64,000 nucleotides of DNA, from the NCBI RefSeq assembly GCF_019670125.1, contig NZ_AP023033.1, forward strand, positions 3,807,501 to 3,871,500, written 5' to 3'. This stretch comes from Agarivorans aestuarii. Its GTDB lineage: Bacteria > Pseudomonadota > Gammaproteobacteria > Enterobacterales > Celerinatantimonadaceae. The position numbers and the translations under genes were made by a program. Below are positions 51,660 through 60,932 of the stretch, piece after piece. How positions within the stretch are numbered: position 1 is the stretch's first letter; every line of letters starts with the position of its first letter. Under the pieces are notes generated by a model. That model was given only the letters and a program-made list of their open reading frames with translations, was not told the DNA's origin and searched no databases.

Positions 51660-52313
51660 TTAAGCGATAGCGCTACTTGGTTTTAAACGACGTTGTAAAA
51701 AGTGCAACAACATACCGTAAAGTGGCACGAATAAGGCTAAGTTCACCGCTAATTTAAAGCCATAATCCACCCAGGCTATTTCTACCCAATGCTCAGCCAT
51801 AAAGGCGTCACTACTGGCATAAAACGCCACCGCAAAAAATAACAAAGTATCCACTAAGTTACCAAATACGCTGGAACCCGCAGGCGCTACCCACCAGTAT
51901 TTCAACTGGCGTAAACGATCAAATACTTTTACGTCTAGCAGTTGTCCCACCGAGTAAGCTAAAAAGCTGGCTAAGGCAATACGCGCCACAAAGCCATTCC
52001 AAGCCAGTAAGCCGCTCAAGCCTTGGTATTCACCTTGGTAAAACAGCACCGACACCAAGTAGCTCACCAGCAAGGCTGGCAGCATTGCGGTAAAAATGAT
52101 TTTGCGTGCTCGCGACGCACCGAACAAACGCACGGTTAAGTCAGTAGCTAAGAAAATAAAGGGAAAAGTAAATGCGCCCCAAGTGGTGTGAAAACCAAAT
52201 ACCGTGAAGGGCAATTGCACCAAGTAATTGCTGGCAGCAATAGTAACGATATGAAATAAAGCGAGAATAACCACACTGCGGCGCTCGGCCTCAGTTAATT
52301 GTAAAAACCACAT
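51660..52313 (-). CDS. yhhQ: Queuosine precursor (preQ0/preQ1) transporter YhhQ
   Basis: 217 residues from the ATG at 52313. The frame extends 28 residues upstream, but these overlap the riboswitch and are not expected to be translated. It has about six helices. The N-terminal half holds WGAFTFPFIFLATDLTVRLFGASRARKII, the conserved VUT/COG1738 block with Asp and Arg, and WWVAPAGSSVFGNLVDTLLFFAVAF follows. YhhQ imports deazaguanine precursors of queuosine. A preQ1-I riboswitch lies just upstream, which fits. Confidence 0.93.
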   Translation of the reverse strand: MWFLQLTEAERRSVVILALFHIVTIAASNYLVQLPFTVFGFHTTWGAFTFPFIFLATDLTVRLFGASRARKIIFTAMLPALLVSYLVSVLFYQGEYQGLSGLLAWNGFVARIALASFLAYSVGQLLDVKVFDRLRQLKYWWVAPAGSSVFGNLVDTLLFFAVAFYASSDAFMAEHWVEIAWVDYGFKLAVNLALFVPLYGMLLHFLQRRLKPSSAIA

Positions 52314-52323
52314 AATAGAACAA

Positions 52324-52359
52324 CCTATCTTTTTGTTAATTGGGGGTGAGAGAACCCAA
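52324..52359 (-). ncRNA. preQ1-I riboswitch in the yhhQ leader
   Basis: Read on the minus strand the element has a 5-bp P1 (UUGGG with CCCAA), a loop with the UUCUCUC and ACC segments and the A-rich tail UUAACAAAAA followed by GAUAGG. In the Thermoanaerobacter tengcongensis preQ1-I aptamer the corresponding tail UUAACAAAA is identical, and the ligand-pairing cytosine falls at the same position. The end of the aptamer includes the ribosome site AGG, ten bases before the yhhQ ATG, so translation should fall when preQ1 is bound. This is a visual assignment, not a covariance search. Confidence 0.85.
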
Positions 52360-52624
52360 GGGCGGCGGAGTATTCCACAACTTATTGCTAACTGCAATAG
52401 CTAAACGATTAGTCAAGAAATCCTGCGTTTTTGATTTTTTTGGTGATAACTAACAGTTTTTGAGCAAACACACCTATCAAGGCTTCGCTCACTGTCAGTT
52501 CTTAGTTAAACTGAGCCATTACCCTGCCCGCGCTCAAACCCACGATTGGTTTGTTCTCTCATCGTGGCAGCAGCACTTGCTACAGCAGTGAGTGCTAAGT
52601 TTAGCTAATTTAAAAGGAAGCACT

Positions 52625-55600
52625 TTGTCTGGCTTATTGCGGATCATCTTGATCGATACTCACCTTAAAGGTGTGGTAGAACTTAAACTCGACCAACACA
52701 GCAATATATGTGGTACTAACGCTTCAGGTAAAACCACATTACAGCGTCTTATTCCGGTGTTTTATGGCGAATATCCCAGCCGCGTAGTGCCAAGTACCCG
52801 CGATAGTTTCGAGCGTTGGTATCTGCCACGAGAAGCCAGCTACATCATTTATGAGTACCAGCAATATAACGGTCAAGTTGCCCAAGTGGTGTTGTCTTCT
52901 GGTCGCGAAGACCAGGGGGTTAAGTATCGCTTTATCGGCAAGCCTTTTGAGCTAAGCGATTTTGTGGATAAACAAGATGAACAAGGTACCTGGTTTTTGG
53001 CTCCCGCTAAACTGGGCCAAAAACTTAAAAAGCAAGAGTTCAACGGCGCTGCCCTAGCCACTACCCGCTTTCTTAATACCAGAGAATTTCGTGCAATTAT
53101 TCAAAACGATCGCAGCTTACAAAATGCCGGCGACAGCGATTTGAAAGCTTTTGCTCGCCAGTTTTCTATGTGCGATCCAAAGCATGGCCTGCGCCACATT
53201 GAAAAATTGGCCAAAGCAGTGCACTCCAAAGAAGGCAAAATGGAAACCATCAAATCGATGATTGCCGCCATTTTGGAAGAAGAAGGCGTTACCTTAAAAC
53301 CAACTTGGGTAGATGCCAATAAAGCGCAAGCGTGGATCCAAGAAACCCGTTTAATCCAGCAGTTCGAAGCGATTCGCCCTAAGTTCGTAAAACTAGAGCA
53401 AATCAACCAACAACTGCTTGGCAGCGAAGCTCAGTTAAACCAGCTAGATAAAAACCTACAAGGCGATGAAGCGGAGCTATTTTCCCAAAGTGAACATAGC
53501 CAACGCCAGCTTAACCAATTAAAACAACAGTTAAGCGAACTAGAGCAAGAGTGGCAGAATCAACGCGAACAGCTTAACCAAGCTGTCTCTAGTGCCAATG
53601 CCGATGTTTCTAGTTTCGACAAGCAACTTAACCACATCGAAGACGATTACCAAGCTTGGCAAGATAAAAATATCGAGCAAGCACTTAGCGGGGTTGAGCA
53701 GCTACCACTTTGGCGTGAGCAAGTGCGAGAAGTTAGCGAACGCCACCAGCTGCTCACCGAGCAACACAGCGATATAGAAGCTCACTTCAACCAACGCAAG
53801 AGCGAAATCAACGAGCAGCTAAACTCGGCATTAAACAAACTGCATAAAAACAAAGATCAGCTGCAGCAACAGCTCAACCAAGAGAAACAACAGCAACAAG
53901 CTGAGCTAAATAACGAACAACAGCAGCAACAAAAGCAAATTAACCAAGTTGAGCAAAGCTTCCAACAACAGCAGCATAAAAATCAGCTAGAACTGGCGCA
54001 GCTAGAGGCCGGCACCCTGCAAATGGGCTATACCGAAGAAGAAAGCCGCCAGCTTAATATCATGGATAATCGTCTCGACGAGGCCAACCAGCAGCAACAG
54101 TTGTTATCTGCGCAAGTACGCCAACACAACGAACAATTGCACAGCCTAAAGCAGCAGCGCCAACAAGCCGACCAAATCTTAGCCAACGCCAGCCAACAAT
54201 CTCGCCAGCTAGAACAAAAGCTAAGTGGGCTAAAAGACAGCTTGCAACCGGCCGATGGCAGCCTACTGGCGCACTTACGTAGCGAGCACCCACAGTGGGA
54301 GCAAAGCATTGGTAAGTTAATTAATCCTGAGCTGCTCAATCGTCGTGATTTAAAACCTCATAGCGAAACCAACCATCAAAGCGTATTTGGTTTAGCCTTA
54401 GATTTAAAAGCCATCGATGCCCCAGAATGTGCGGCTACCGAAGAGCAAATCAAACAGCATATTGAGCAAATTCAGCAAAGCGTTAACGAGGCGCAGAAAC
54501 AGCTTAAACAAGCCGAACTTGACTTAAGTGACGCCAACAAAGCCGTGCAGCAGCAAGATTTGTCAGTTGCCGAAGCTACAGCGGCTCACCACAACAGTGA
54601 AGATCAACTCAAACGTCTACAAGAAGAAAAACAGCTACTCAAAGAAAGCTTTTCTAGCGCACTTAAACAGCGCCAAAGCGTGGGACTAGAAAAACAAACT
54701 AAGCTGAAAACCTATTTAGACAATGCGCAAACACAGCATCAAGAATACCTAGACGAGTTACGCGAACAACACCAAGAAGCCAAGCTAGAAAAAATGGCCT
54801 GGTGGGAAGAAAAGATTGATGCGCTAGCCTTGCAACTAAGCCAAGCTCAAGACGCTATTAGCAATCGCCAAAAACAAGCGAAAGAAGCGCTAAAACAGTC
54901 GGAACAATGGTATCGCGGCGAGCTGCAGGCACAGGGCTTAGATGACCAGCTAATTGTTGATTTAGCCAAGCAAAAACGCCAACTTAATCAACAAATTCAA
55001 GACGCCGAGCAGTACCGTGATGAAGTAAGCGAATACAAAATTTGGCATCAACAAGTGTGGCTAAACCAAAAACCACAGCTTAACGATGCCCTTGCCAATG
55101 CTCGCCAAGCACAAAGTAGTGCTAAGCAAGCCCTTAACGAGCAACTGGCTCACTTCAAACAGCAGCGAGATAGCCAACAAGCTGAGCTAAGCAAGCTTAA
55201 GCAAGTGCTAGAACAGCTACAGCAACAATATAGCCAAACTCAAAACCTGTTGCGAAAAATCAAACAATTGGCTTTACCCAAACAAAACCAAGCAGACCAA
55301 ACAGCAGAAGCTGCCGGTACACCCGCCGAGCGAGCCCGCCAAGCCGAGCAGCAAATTGTGCAGCGTAACCAGCAGCTTGAGCAAGTTAATGAATCAGTTC
55401 GCCATTTTGATAGCTTATTAGCGCAACAAGCTGGCTCAGACTTAAGCGAAACTTGGGAGCGTTCGCGTGCCGCATGCCGGCGCACCAACGAAGAAGGAGA
55501 AAGCACCCTCGCCTACCGTGAGTTAGTGCCACACCTATCTGAACTGTTAAACGGTTTAGTGCCGCAAAAAGTACAAGGCCTAATCGACCACGGTCGCAAC

Positions 55601-56344
55601 CTAGGCATGAGCATTAGCAGCTTCTACCAAAACTTAAGCGACATTGACCAACGAATTTTGAGCCAAAGCCGCCGTATTACCCGCGAAATTGGTGAAGACT
55701 TAAGCCTAGATGGCGTATCTGATTCAGCAGTAAAAATTCGCTCTAAGATTAGCGAACTAGAGTTTTGGGACGAACTAAAAGCCTTTGTAGATAACTTCCA
55801 AGCTTGGCAGCAGCAAGGCTTTAATCAATTGCCCGACGAAGACTACGCCACCAGCATGCGGGTAGCCCTAGATATTATTGGTCGCAGCGCACTTAAAGAA
55901 GGGGTATCTCGGTTATTGCTGATTGAGCTAACCCTGCGCGAGGGCAATAGCGACCTAGTGATCCGCACCGATCGCCAGCTTAATGAATCCAGTAGCCACG
56001 GCATGGCCTACTTGATTTTGTGTAAGTTCTTATTGGCCTTTACCCGCTTATTGCGTGGCAATGCCGATACTTACATTCACTGGCCAATTGATGAATTAGG
56101 CACCTTGCACCAAAGCAACGTGAAGAAGATCTTTGATGCCTGTGACCATAACCAAATTCGCATACTGGGGGCTTTTCCTAACCCAGAATCTGAAGTATTG
56201 GACTTGTTCACCCACCGCTACATCATTAACCGTGACAAGCGCCAACTGCAAGTTGTGCAGCCGCGAATTAATCCTTTACAAGAAAAGCTAAAAGCAGCCC
56301 AAGCGGCCAAAGCCAGTACTAAACAAGCGGAGGCTGAGCTATGA
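52625..56344 (+). CDS. MukB/JetC-like SMC ATPase (Wadjet-like operon, gene 1)
   Basis: 1239 residues from a TTG at 52625, preceded by AGGAAG at good spacing. A GTG 33 bases upstream is open but has no ribosome site. The head begins with Walker A GTNASGKTT at residues 30-38. A very long Gln-rich coiled coil follows (~260-1000), with a hinge-like globular region in the middle (QADGSLLAHLRSEHPQWEQ). The C-terminal head holds an SMC-like signature (LNESSSHGMAYL) and the Walker B Asp-Glu at 1156-1157 in WPIDELGT. This is the JetC/MksB architecture: an ATP-driven loop-extruding motor. It should form a complex with the next three proteins. Confidence 0.9.
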   Translation: MSGLLRIILIDTHLKGVVELKLDQHSNICGTNASGKTTLQRLIPVFYGEYPSRVVPSTRDSFERWYLPREASYIIYEYQQYNGQVAQVVLSSGREDQGVKYRFIGKPFELSDFVDKQDEQGTWFLAPAKLGQKLKKQEFNGAALATTRFLNTREFRAIIQNDRSLQNAGDSDLKAFARQFSMCDPKHGLRHIEKLAKAVHSKEGKMETIKSMIAAILEEEGVTLKPTWVDANKAQAWIQETRLIQQFEAIRPKFVKLEQINQQLLGSEAQLNQLDKNLQGDEAELFSQSEHSQRQLNQLKQQLSELEQEWQNQREQLNQAVSSANADVSSFDKQLNHIEDDYQAWQDKNIEQALSGVEQLPLWREQVREVSERHQLLTEQHSDIEAHFNQRKSEINEQLNSALNKLHKNKDQLQQQLNQEKQQQQAELNNEQQQQQKQINQVEQSFQQQQHKNQLELAQLEAGTLQMGYTEEESRQLNIMDNRLDEANQQQQLLSAQVRQHNEQLHSLKQQRQQADQILANASQQSRQLEQKLSGLKDSLQPADGSLLAHLRSEHPQWEQSIGKLINPELLNRRDLKPHSETNHQSVFGLALDLKAIDAPECAATEEQIKQHIEQIQQSVNEAQKQLKQAELDLSDANKAVQQQDLSVAEATAAHHNSEDQLKRLQEEKQLLKESFSSALKQRQSVGLEKQTKLKTYLDNAQTQHQEYLDELREQHQEAKLEKMAWWEEKIDALALQLSQAQDAISNRQKQAKEALKQSEQWYRGELQAQGLDDQLIVDLAKQKRQLNQQIQDAEQYRDEVSEYKIWHQQVWLNQKPQLNDALANARQAQSSAKQALNEQLAHFKQQRDSQQAELSKLKQVLEQLQQQYSQTQNLLRKIKQLALPKQNQADQTAEAAGTPAERARQAEQQIVQRNQQLEQVNESVRHFDSLLAQQAGSDLSETWERSRAACRRTNEEGESTLAYRELVPHLSELLNGLVPQKVQGLIDHGRNLGMSISSFYQNLSDIDQRILSQSRRITREIGEDLSLDGVSDSAVKIRSKISELEFWDELKAFVDNFQAWQQQGFNQLPDEDYATSMRVALDIIGRSALKEGVSRLLLIELTLREGNSDLVIRTDRQLNESSSHGMAYLILCKFLLAFTRLLRGNADTYIHWPIDELGTLHQSNVKKIFDACDHNQIRILGAFPNPESEVLDLFTHRYIINRDKRQLQVVQPRINPLQEKLKAAQAAKASTKQAEAEL

Positions 56345-57000
56345 GTAAGTTAAGCGCCACCGGCATGAGCGAAACCGGGCGGATTTTAGAAGCCCTGTTA
56401 AGTGGCCAATTTATCTGCCAAGTGAGTGACGAAGATGGTTTTCACTATTTAGCCGAAGAAGCTAACCGCGAGCGCATCGACAGCCACTTACATGTGCTTA
56501 ATCGTCGCCTTGCCAGTGCTTGTGAAGGCGAACTGTATTTTTGCGCCTATCGCGAGCTAGGTGACAATGAACACAAAGTGATAAGCCAGCAATTTAGCGA
56601 AATAGCAGGTAGCTTACTGCCGCTCACCGAGTGGTTAATTCTCAGCCAAGAAGCACAAGGCCAAGATAGCCCTATTAGTGCCGGAGTGGCGCTGCGTTTA
56701 AGCGAGTTGCAAACCGTGGTGGAAGACACCCCAGCGCTGCGTGAACAACTGGCAAAAATATCTCAATACAAGTTGTTTGGCTCAACCAGTAGCCAAGTAG
56801 ATGGCCAACTTAAGCAAGTGTTTAAGCGCCTATGTGAACAAGGCTATTTAGTTCGACCAAACCAAGAAAAACAGATCTATATTGCCACAGCTAAAGTGGA
56901 TTACATTTTTGAAGTCATTAGCTTTATTGATGAAGCCGAAGGTCTAGGCTTAGAACAACAAGCCATGGATGCCATTGGCCAGCAGGAGCCCTTACTGTGA
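56341..57000 (+). CDS. MukE/JetB/MksE-like subunit (gene 2)
   Basis: 219 residues, soluble. Its ATG overlaps the SMC stop (ATGA), so expression is coupled. The N-terminal third and the C-terminal third have the look of tandem winged helices, e.g. SETGRILEALLSGQFICQ and QLKQVFKRLCEQGYLVRPNQEKQIYIA, as in MukE and JetB. Sequence identity with characterised members is low, so the assignment rests on size, fold pattern and operon position. It should bridge kleisin and DNA. Confidence 0.75.
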   Translation: MSKLSATGMSETGRILEALLSGQFICQVSDEDGFHYLAEEANRERIDSHLHVLNRRLASACEGELYFCAYRELGDNEHKVISQQFSEIAGSLLPLTEWLILSQEAQGQDSPISAGVALRLSELQTVVEDTPALREQLAKISQYKLFGSTSSQVDGQLKQVFKRLCEQGYLVRPNQEKQIYIATAKVDYIFEVISFIDEAEGLGLEQQAMDAIGQQEPLL

Positions 57001-58211
57001 ACCAACATTTGCAACAAGCTGGCTTAAAGCTATTTAAGCTGCTTGCGCGTCATGGCGAAAGCCTGATGCATGCTTACGTTAACGGCAAGCTAGATGAAAG
57101 TAAGCTAGACAGTAAACAGATTGATGCTTTACTCAAAGCTGGCGTTATTTGGCGTCCATCAGCCGACGAAGGTTTGCATTTAAGTTCTAACCTGCGCTCA
57201 TTATTGGAAGAAGCCTTAAGTGATACAAGAAATCGGCAAATTGATTCTAATGTTGGCTCGCGCTTAGAAACTATTAGAACCTTGGCAGCACACTACAAAG
57301 AAGCCTTACATATTGGCGATTTAGCCGCTGCCGACGTTTACCTCAGCGATTTAAGCGAACACAGCTACAGCCTCACCGAAAGCCTGCGCCATAGCTCGCG
57401 GGTATTGTGGAGCCGAATCAACAATGAGTTTGGTTATGTGCCCAGCTTAAGCGCCAAAATTCGTGAAAATGAACTAGCTCAGCAGCAAGTAAGCGAACTG
57501 CTCAATAGCCTTGCCTTATTAAACTTTGATACTTTGAGCCAAATAGCTGGCGATATTCGCGAGCTTCGCCGGATCTTGGTGTTGAACCTAAGCCAAGCGG
57601 TTTACGACTGCACCCAAGAGCTAGCAGTTGTGCAAACACGCCTACTCACCTTACTCGGCCGTTTTCGCGAGTTACGTGGTAAGTCTCGCCTGCTTAAAGG
57701 TTTGCAGCTATTTCATGCTCAGCATCCCGACTTCAGCCCGAAAGACCCAACGCAACAACTCGATGTAGCAAGCTTATTTAACCAAGCACCTGCACTGCTA
57801 TCCAAGGCCAGTGTTGATATTCACAATAGCGAACATGAACACGACTTATTGCTATCGCTTAGCCAGCTCAAATTGCAACGTCACACTAAAGTTAGTGAAA
57901 CCGACACCGAACATGCGGTTTCTCTAGAAGGCGCCGAAGAGTTTGCCCTGCAAGAGCAAAAGATTAAACAAGATGTAGAGAACTACCTGTTGGGCGTAAT
58001 AGAAAGTGCTGCGGGCCAAACGGCCTTAGAGTACTATCAAGAACAGCACTTGGAATGGGATGCCGAAGCTTGGTTATACCAAGTATGGGGCAGCTACCAT
58101 GCTCTGCCAGAAGAACAGCGTGACTACTTTGCGCTAGACCCCATTGAAGACCCACACCCAATCTTTAGCGGCAATCGGATTGTTCGCGATTTACAGGTAT
58201 GGTTACGTTAA
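56997..58211 (+). CDS. MukF/JetA/MksF-like kleisin subunit (gene 3)
   Basis: 404 residues starting at a GTG that overlaps the previous stop (GTGA). An N-terminal winged-helix part (~1-75: LKLFKLLARHGESLMHAYVNG, LLKAGVIWRP) is followed by a helical mid-section (~85-250) and a C-terminal part ending in NRIVRDLQVWLR. This is the MukF/JetA arrangement in which the ends contact the two SMC heads. No catalytic motif. The C-terminal winged helix is not easy to see, so the family assignment is moderate. Confidence 0.72.
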   Translation: MNQHLQQAGLKLFKLLARHGESLMHAYVNGKLDESKLDSKQIDALLKAGVIWRPSADEGLHLSSNLRSLLEEALSDTRNRQIDSNVGSRLETIRTLAAHYKEALHIGDLAAADVYLSDLSEHSYSLTESLRHSSRVLWSRINNEFGYVPSLSAKIRENELAQQQVSELLNSLALLNFDTLSQIAGDIRELRRILVLNLSQAVYDCTQELAVVQTRLLTLLGRFRELRGKSRLLKGLQLFHAQHPDFSPKDPTQQLDVASLFNQAPALLSKASVDIHNSEHEHDLLLSLSQLKLQRHTKVSETDTEHAVSLEGAEEFALQEQKIKQDVENYLLGVIESAAGQTALEYYQEQHLEWDAEAWLYQVWGSYHALPEEQRDYFALDPIEDPHPIFSGNRIVRDLQVWLR

Positions 58212-59086
58212 TGAGGCTTAATAAAGTCCAATGTAATTTGCTACAAAAAGCCTACCACAGTAACGTAGCGAGTATTAACCTTGGCAAAAAAGGAACAATA
58301 AGCAGCAACTGGAAAACTATTATAAACGCTTTAGATCTTAGTGACTGGGTTTACCAAAACAGTCTAAATTTAGATTTTGCCAAACGAGAAGAATTATACC
58401 AGTTATCTAAGGATATTCTGGGGTTAGACTTAAATCTAGACTTACATAGCAGTGACCGAAAGCTTGCAAGCCAAAAAGCTGGTGATGATAAGTTAGCAGG
58501 TATTAAACCAAATGATAACTTCTTGCTAAGCAAGCAACTGCACCATGGCAGTGCTCCAAGCTTATTATTTTACTCTAGCGACCAATTAGCCACCCGATGT
58601 CCAATAGACTCGCTAAACCTAAGCCTGTTAGATGCAGTAATCGTGGTTGAAAACTTGCTAGCATTTGATGCAATTGAACAGTTCAAACTACCCACTCTAC
58701 CTAGCAATACTCTAGTTGTGTATCGCGGCGATGCTCAGCACTCACCAAAAGCCGTAAAAACACTTATAAACAAACTACCCAGCTCTGTGATGCTAATAGC
58801 GTTTACAGATTTCGATCCTGCTGGCTTTTTGATCGCAATTAACACAGGGCACCAAATACATGCCCTAATGCCTAAGTTATCTCCTGAGTTAATCAAACAA
58901 GCTAGCTCAGCGGCAAAGAGAGCTGATTTTATAAAGCAATATAAACAAACTGAGGCATTAGATAAAAATAACGAGCAACTAGGTGGCTGGTTAAAACATT
59001 GGAACGAGAACAAAAAAATAGCCACTAGTATTAGCCAAGAACTCATGCTCAATCAAAATGCCAAATTAGAGCTAGTTGCTCTATAA
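58211..59086 (+). CDS. Compact TOPRIM protein, JetD/MksG-like (gene 4)
   Basis: 291 residues from the ATG at 58211, which shares its first base with the previous stop (TAATG). An ATG 12 bases upstream is possible. The C-terminal half is a TOPRIM fold: the catalytic Glu is in VIVVENLLAF (Glu147), and the metal-binding pair is in FTDFDPAGFL (Asp200 and Asp202). JetD proteins use this centre to cleave circular DNA. The usual length is about 390-400 residues, so the N-terminal DNA-binding arm is short here. No other TOPRIM protein in the window resembles it. Confidence 0.8.
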   Translation: MRLNKVQCNLLQKAYHSNVASINLGKKGTISSNWKTIINALDLSDWVYQNSLNLDFAKREELYQLSKDILGLDLNLDLHSSDRKLASQKAGDDKLAGIKPNDNFLLSKQLHHGSAPSLLFYSSDQLATRCPIDSLNLSLLDAVIVVENLLAFDAIEQFKLPTLPSNTLVVYRGDAQHSPKAVKTLINKLPSSVMLIAFTDFDPAGFLIAINTGHQIHALMPKLSPELIKQASSAAKRADFIKQYKQTEALDKNNEQLGGWLKHWNENKKIATSISQELMLNQNAKLELVAL

Positions 59087-59206
59087 TACACGGCCGCCTA
59101 TATTTAATTACAAGCACTTACGTTTAAGATACAGAAATATTTGACTGACTAATTCATTATTTTAGAATATGCCAAATGTTGGGCCGGGACGCATTAGAGA
59201 GTAGAT

Positions 59207-59887
59207 ATGAAAGTAGTTGATTTTATTAAGAAAAAGCGTGAAATGCTAGCCCAAAACCCATTCGAACTAAAAGATTGGTTGTCTCCAGCTATTCGCGATC
59301 ACTGGATTGAATTTCTAAATAAAGCCCATGATAGTCAATTAGTTAACTGGGTAAGAGAGCATCAATTAAGTTCCAATGGTGAGCAACAAGCCAGCTTTAA
59401 AGAAACCATAGAGCTACATCCTAAAGCTGAAGCCTTATTAGAAGAGCTGTCGATGCAGCTGGGTGAAGAGATTCACATTGGTGATTGGCTCAATGTTACC
59501 CAAGAGCGAATTAACCAATTTGCTGATGTCACTAAAGATCACCAATGGCTACATACCGATCCGCAGCGCGCCGCAGAAGAGTCTCCCTTTAAAACCACCA
59601 TTGCCCATGGTTTTTTAACCTTGTCCTTATTGCCAGCACTTACCGAGAGTGTCGACCCAGACAAGCCACTTTATCCATCGGCAAAAATGATGGTGAATTA
59701 CGGCATCAACCAAGTTCGTTTCCCTTATCCAGTTAAGGTAAATAACCGGATTAGAGCTCGCACCCGCTTAACCAAAGTGATCCCGATTAAGCGAGGCTTA
59801 GAGCTAGTAAAAGAAATTACCGTAGAAATTGAGGGCTGTCGTCGCCCAGCTTGTGTGGTGGAATCGGTGGTTCGTCTCTATTTTTAA
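59207..59887 (+). CDS. MaoC-like (R)-enoyl-CoA hydratase
   Basis: 226 residues. The hydratase signature FADVTKDHQWLHTDPQRA (~110-127) contains the catalytic Asp and His of the MaoC/PhaJ family, and IAHGFLTLSLLPAL is the second conserved block. The N-terminal ~75 residues are not part of the hotdog domain and are of unknown role. It hydrates trans-2-enoyl-CoA to (R)-3-hydroxyacyl-CoA. It is on the same strand as the preceding operon but 120 bases away, so it is probably unrelated. No phaC gene is adjacent. Confidence 0.88.
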   Translation: MKVVDFIKKKREMLAQNPFELKDWLSPAIRDHWIEFLNKAHDSQLVNWVREHQLSSNGEQQASFKETIELHPKAEALLEELSMQLGEEIHIGDWLNVTQERINQFADVTKDHQWLHTDPQRAAEESPFKTTIAHGFLTLSLLPALTESVDPDKPLYPSAKMMVNYGINQVRFPYPVKVNNRIRARTRLTKVIPIKRGLELVKEITVEIEGCRRPACVVESVVRLYF

Positions 59888-59941
59888 TTGCCACAACTCG
59901 CTATGATGGTTCACGTTAGGGTTTAGTTAAAGGAACTTAAC

Positions 59942-60928
59942 GTGAACACAGCGCATTCTCATTCCATCTCTGTTCAGCAGCATACCCATTTAGATAAGCC
60001 TTCCTACCAGTATTTACTGAGTCAGCCAAGCACGCTCGATAGCGATAAGCTCTACCCTTTGGTGCTGTTTCTGCACGGTCGAGGGGAAATTGGCGGTGAA
60101 ATAGAAATGCTGCTCAATTTTGGCCCCAATAGCTACTTACAACACCATCACCTAGACGCTATTTGTATTAGCCCACATGTACCAGAAGCCCGTGATGGCT
60201 GGGCTATAGCCGAGCTAATTAGCTTGCTCGATCAAATAGAGCAGCAGTTTCCTATCGATAAACAGCGAATTTATTTAAGCGGTTTAAGCATGGGCGGATT
60301 TGGGGTGACCAATTTAGCCTTAGCCCAGCCACAGCGTTTTGCAGCCTTAAGTGTATTGGCGGCGGGTGACCCAAATCGCTTGGCACCGTGGTCATTAAAC
60401 TTACCGCCTCGCCCCGTTTGCGAAGAGCTATACCAACGCCTTAACCAGCTGCCAATTTGGTTAGCTCACGGCTTAAAAGACTCAGTAATTCCAGCAGAAT
60501 TTTCGGTAGAGCTAGCAAATAAGCTCGGTCAAATGGAGCGTCAAGCTCAGCTACAAAGTACTTGGTATCCGCAGCATGAGCATAATATTTGGGATGATTT
60601 TTATGCCACCAATAGCTTTTGGACGTGGCTATTTGAACAAACTAATCCAGCACCTAAAAGTGAGCGACAAAGTTTGCAAGATTTAAGTCACCTCGCTGGT
60701 GACTACGGTAACCAGCATGACTATGTCAGCATTAGTTATTGTGAAAAGCAGGGGCTTAAGTTGCTCTGTAAAGATTTACAAGACAACGAGCTCAGCTTCA
60801 CTCTTTATCCGGTGACCAAAGATCTACTGTTTTGTGAAATAGGTTGCTTACGCTTTATCGAGCAAGCCAAGCACACTCAGCTAGCCCTTACTCGCCTCAC
60901 CCTACTAGATAAATTTGAGTTAGGTTAA
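59942..60928 (+). CDS. Alpha/beta-hydrolase, phospholipase/esterase type
   Basis: 328 residues starting at a GTG with AAGGAACTTAAC upstream. No signal peptide. The hydrolase core (~25-235) has LFLHGRGEIGG, the nucleophile elbow SGLSMGGFG with Ser near 120, an Asp in HGLKDSVIP and a His in PQHEHNIWDDF. It resembles dienelactone-hydrolase/LpqC-like esterases. The C-terminal ~90 residues form an extra beta-rich region (LAGDYGNQHDYVSISY) of unknown role. The substrate is unknown. Confidence 0.85.
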   Translation: MNTAHSHSISVQQHTHLDKPSYQYLLSQPSTLDSDKLYPLVLFLHGRGEIGGEIEMLLNFGPNSYLQHHHLDAICISPHVPEARDGWAIAELISLLDQIEQQFPIDKQRIYLSGLSMGGFGVTNLALAQPQRFAALSVLAAGDPNRLAPWSLNLPPRPVCEELYQRLNQLPIWLAHGLKDSVIPAEFSVELANKLGQMERQAQLQSTWYPQHEHNIWDDFYATNSFWTWLFEQTNPAPKSERQSLQDLSHLAGDYGNQHDYVSISYCEKQGLKLLCKDLQDNELSFTLYPVTKDLLFCEIGCLRFIEQAKHTQLALTRLTLLDKFELG

Positions 60929-60932
60929 ACCG

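Noticed and set aside
52592-52624. Upstream GTG start for the SMC gene
   Set aside because: The TTG at 52625 has AGGAAG at ideal distance and leads directly into the ATPase head, whereas the GTG has no ribosome site.
53800-54200. Gln-codon-rich stretch of the SMC gene as a DNA repeat
   Set aside because: The repetitiveness follows the heptad amino-acid composition of the coiled coil, and no exact tandem unit is present.
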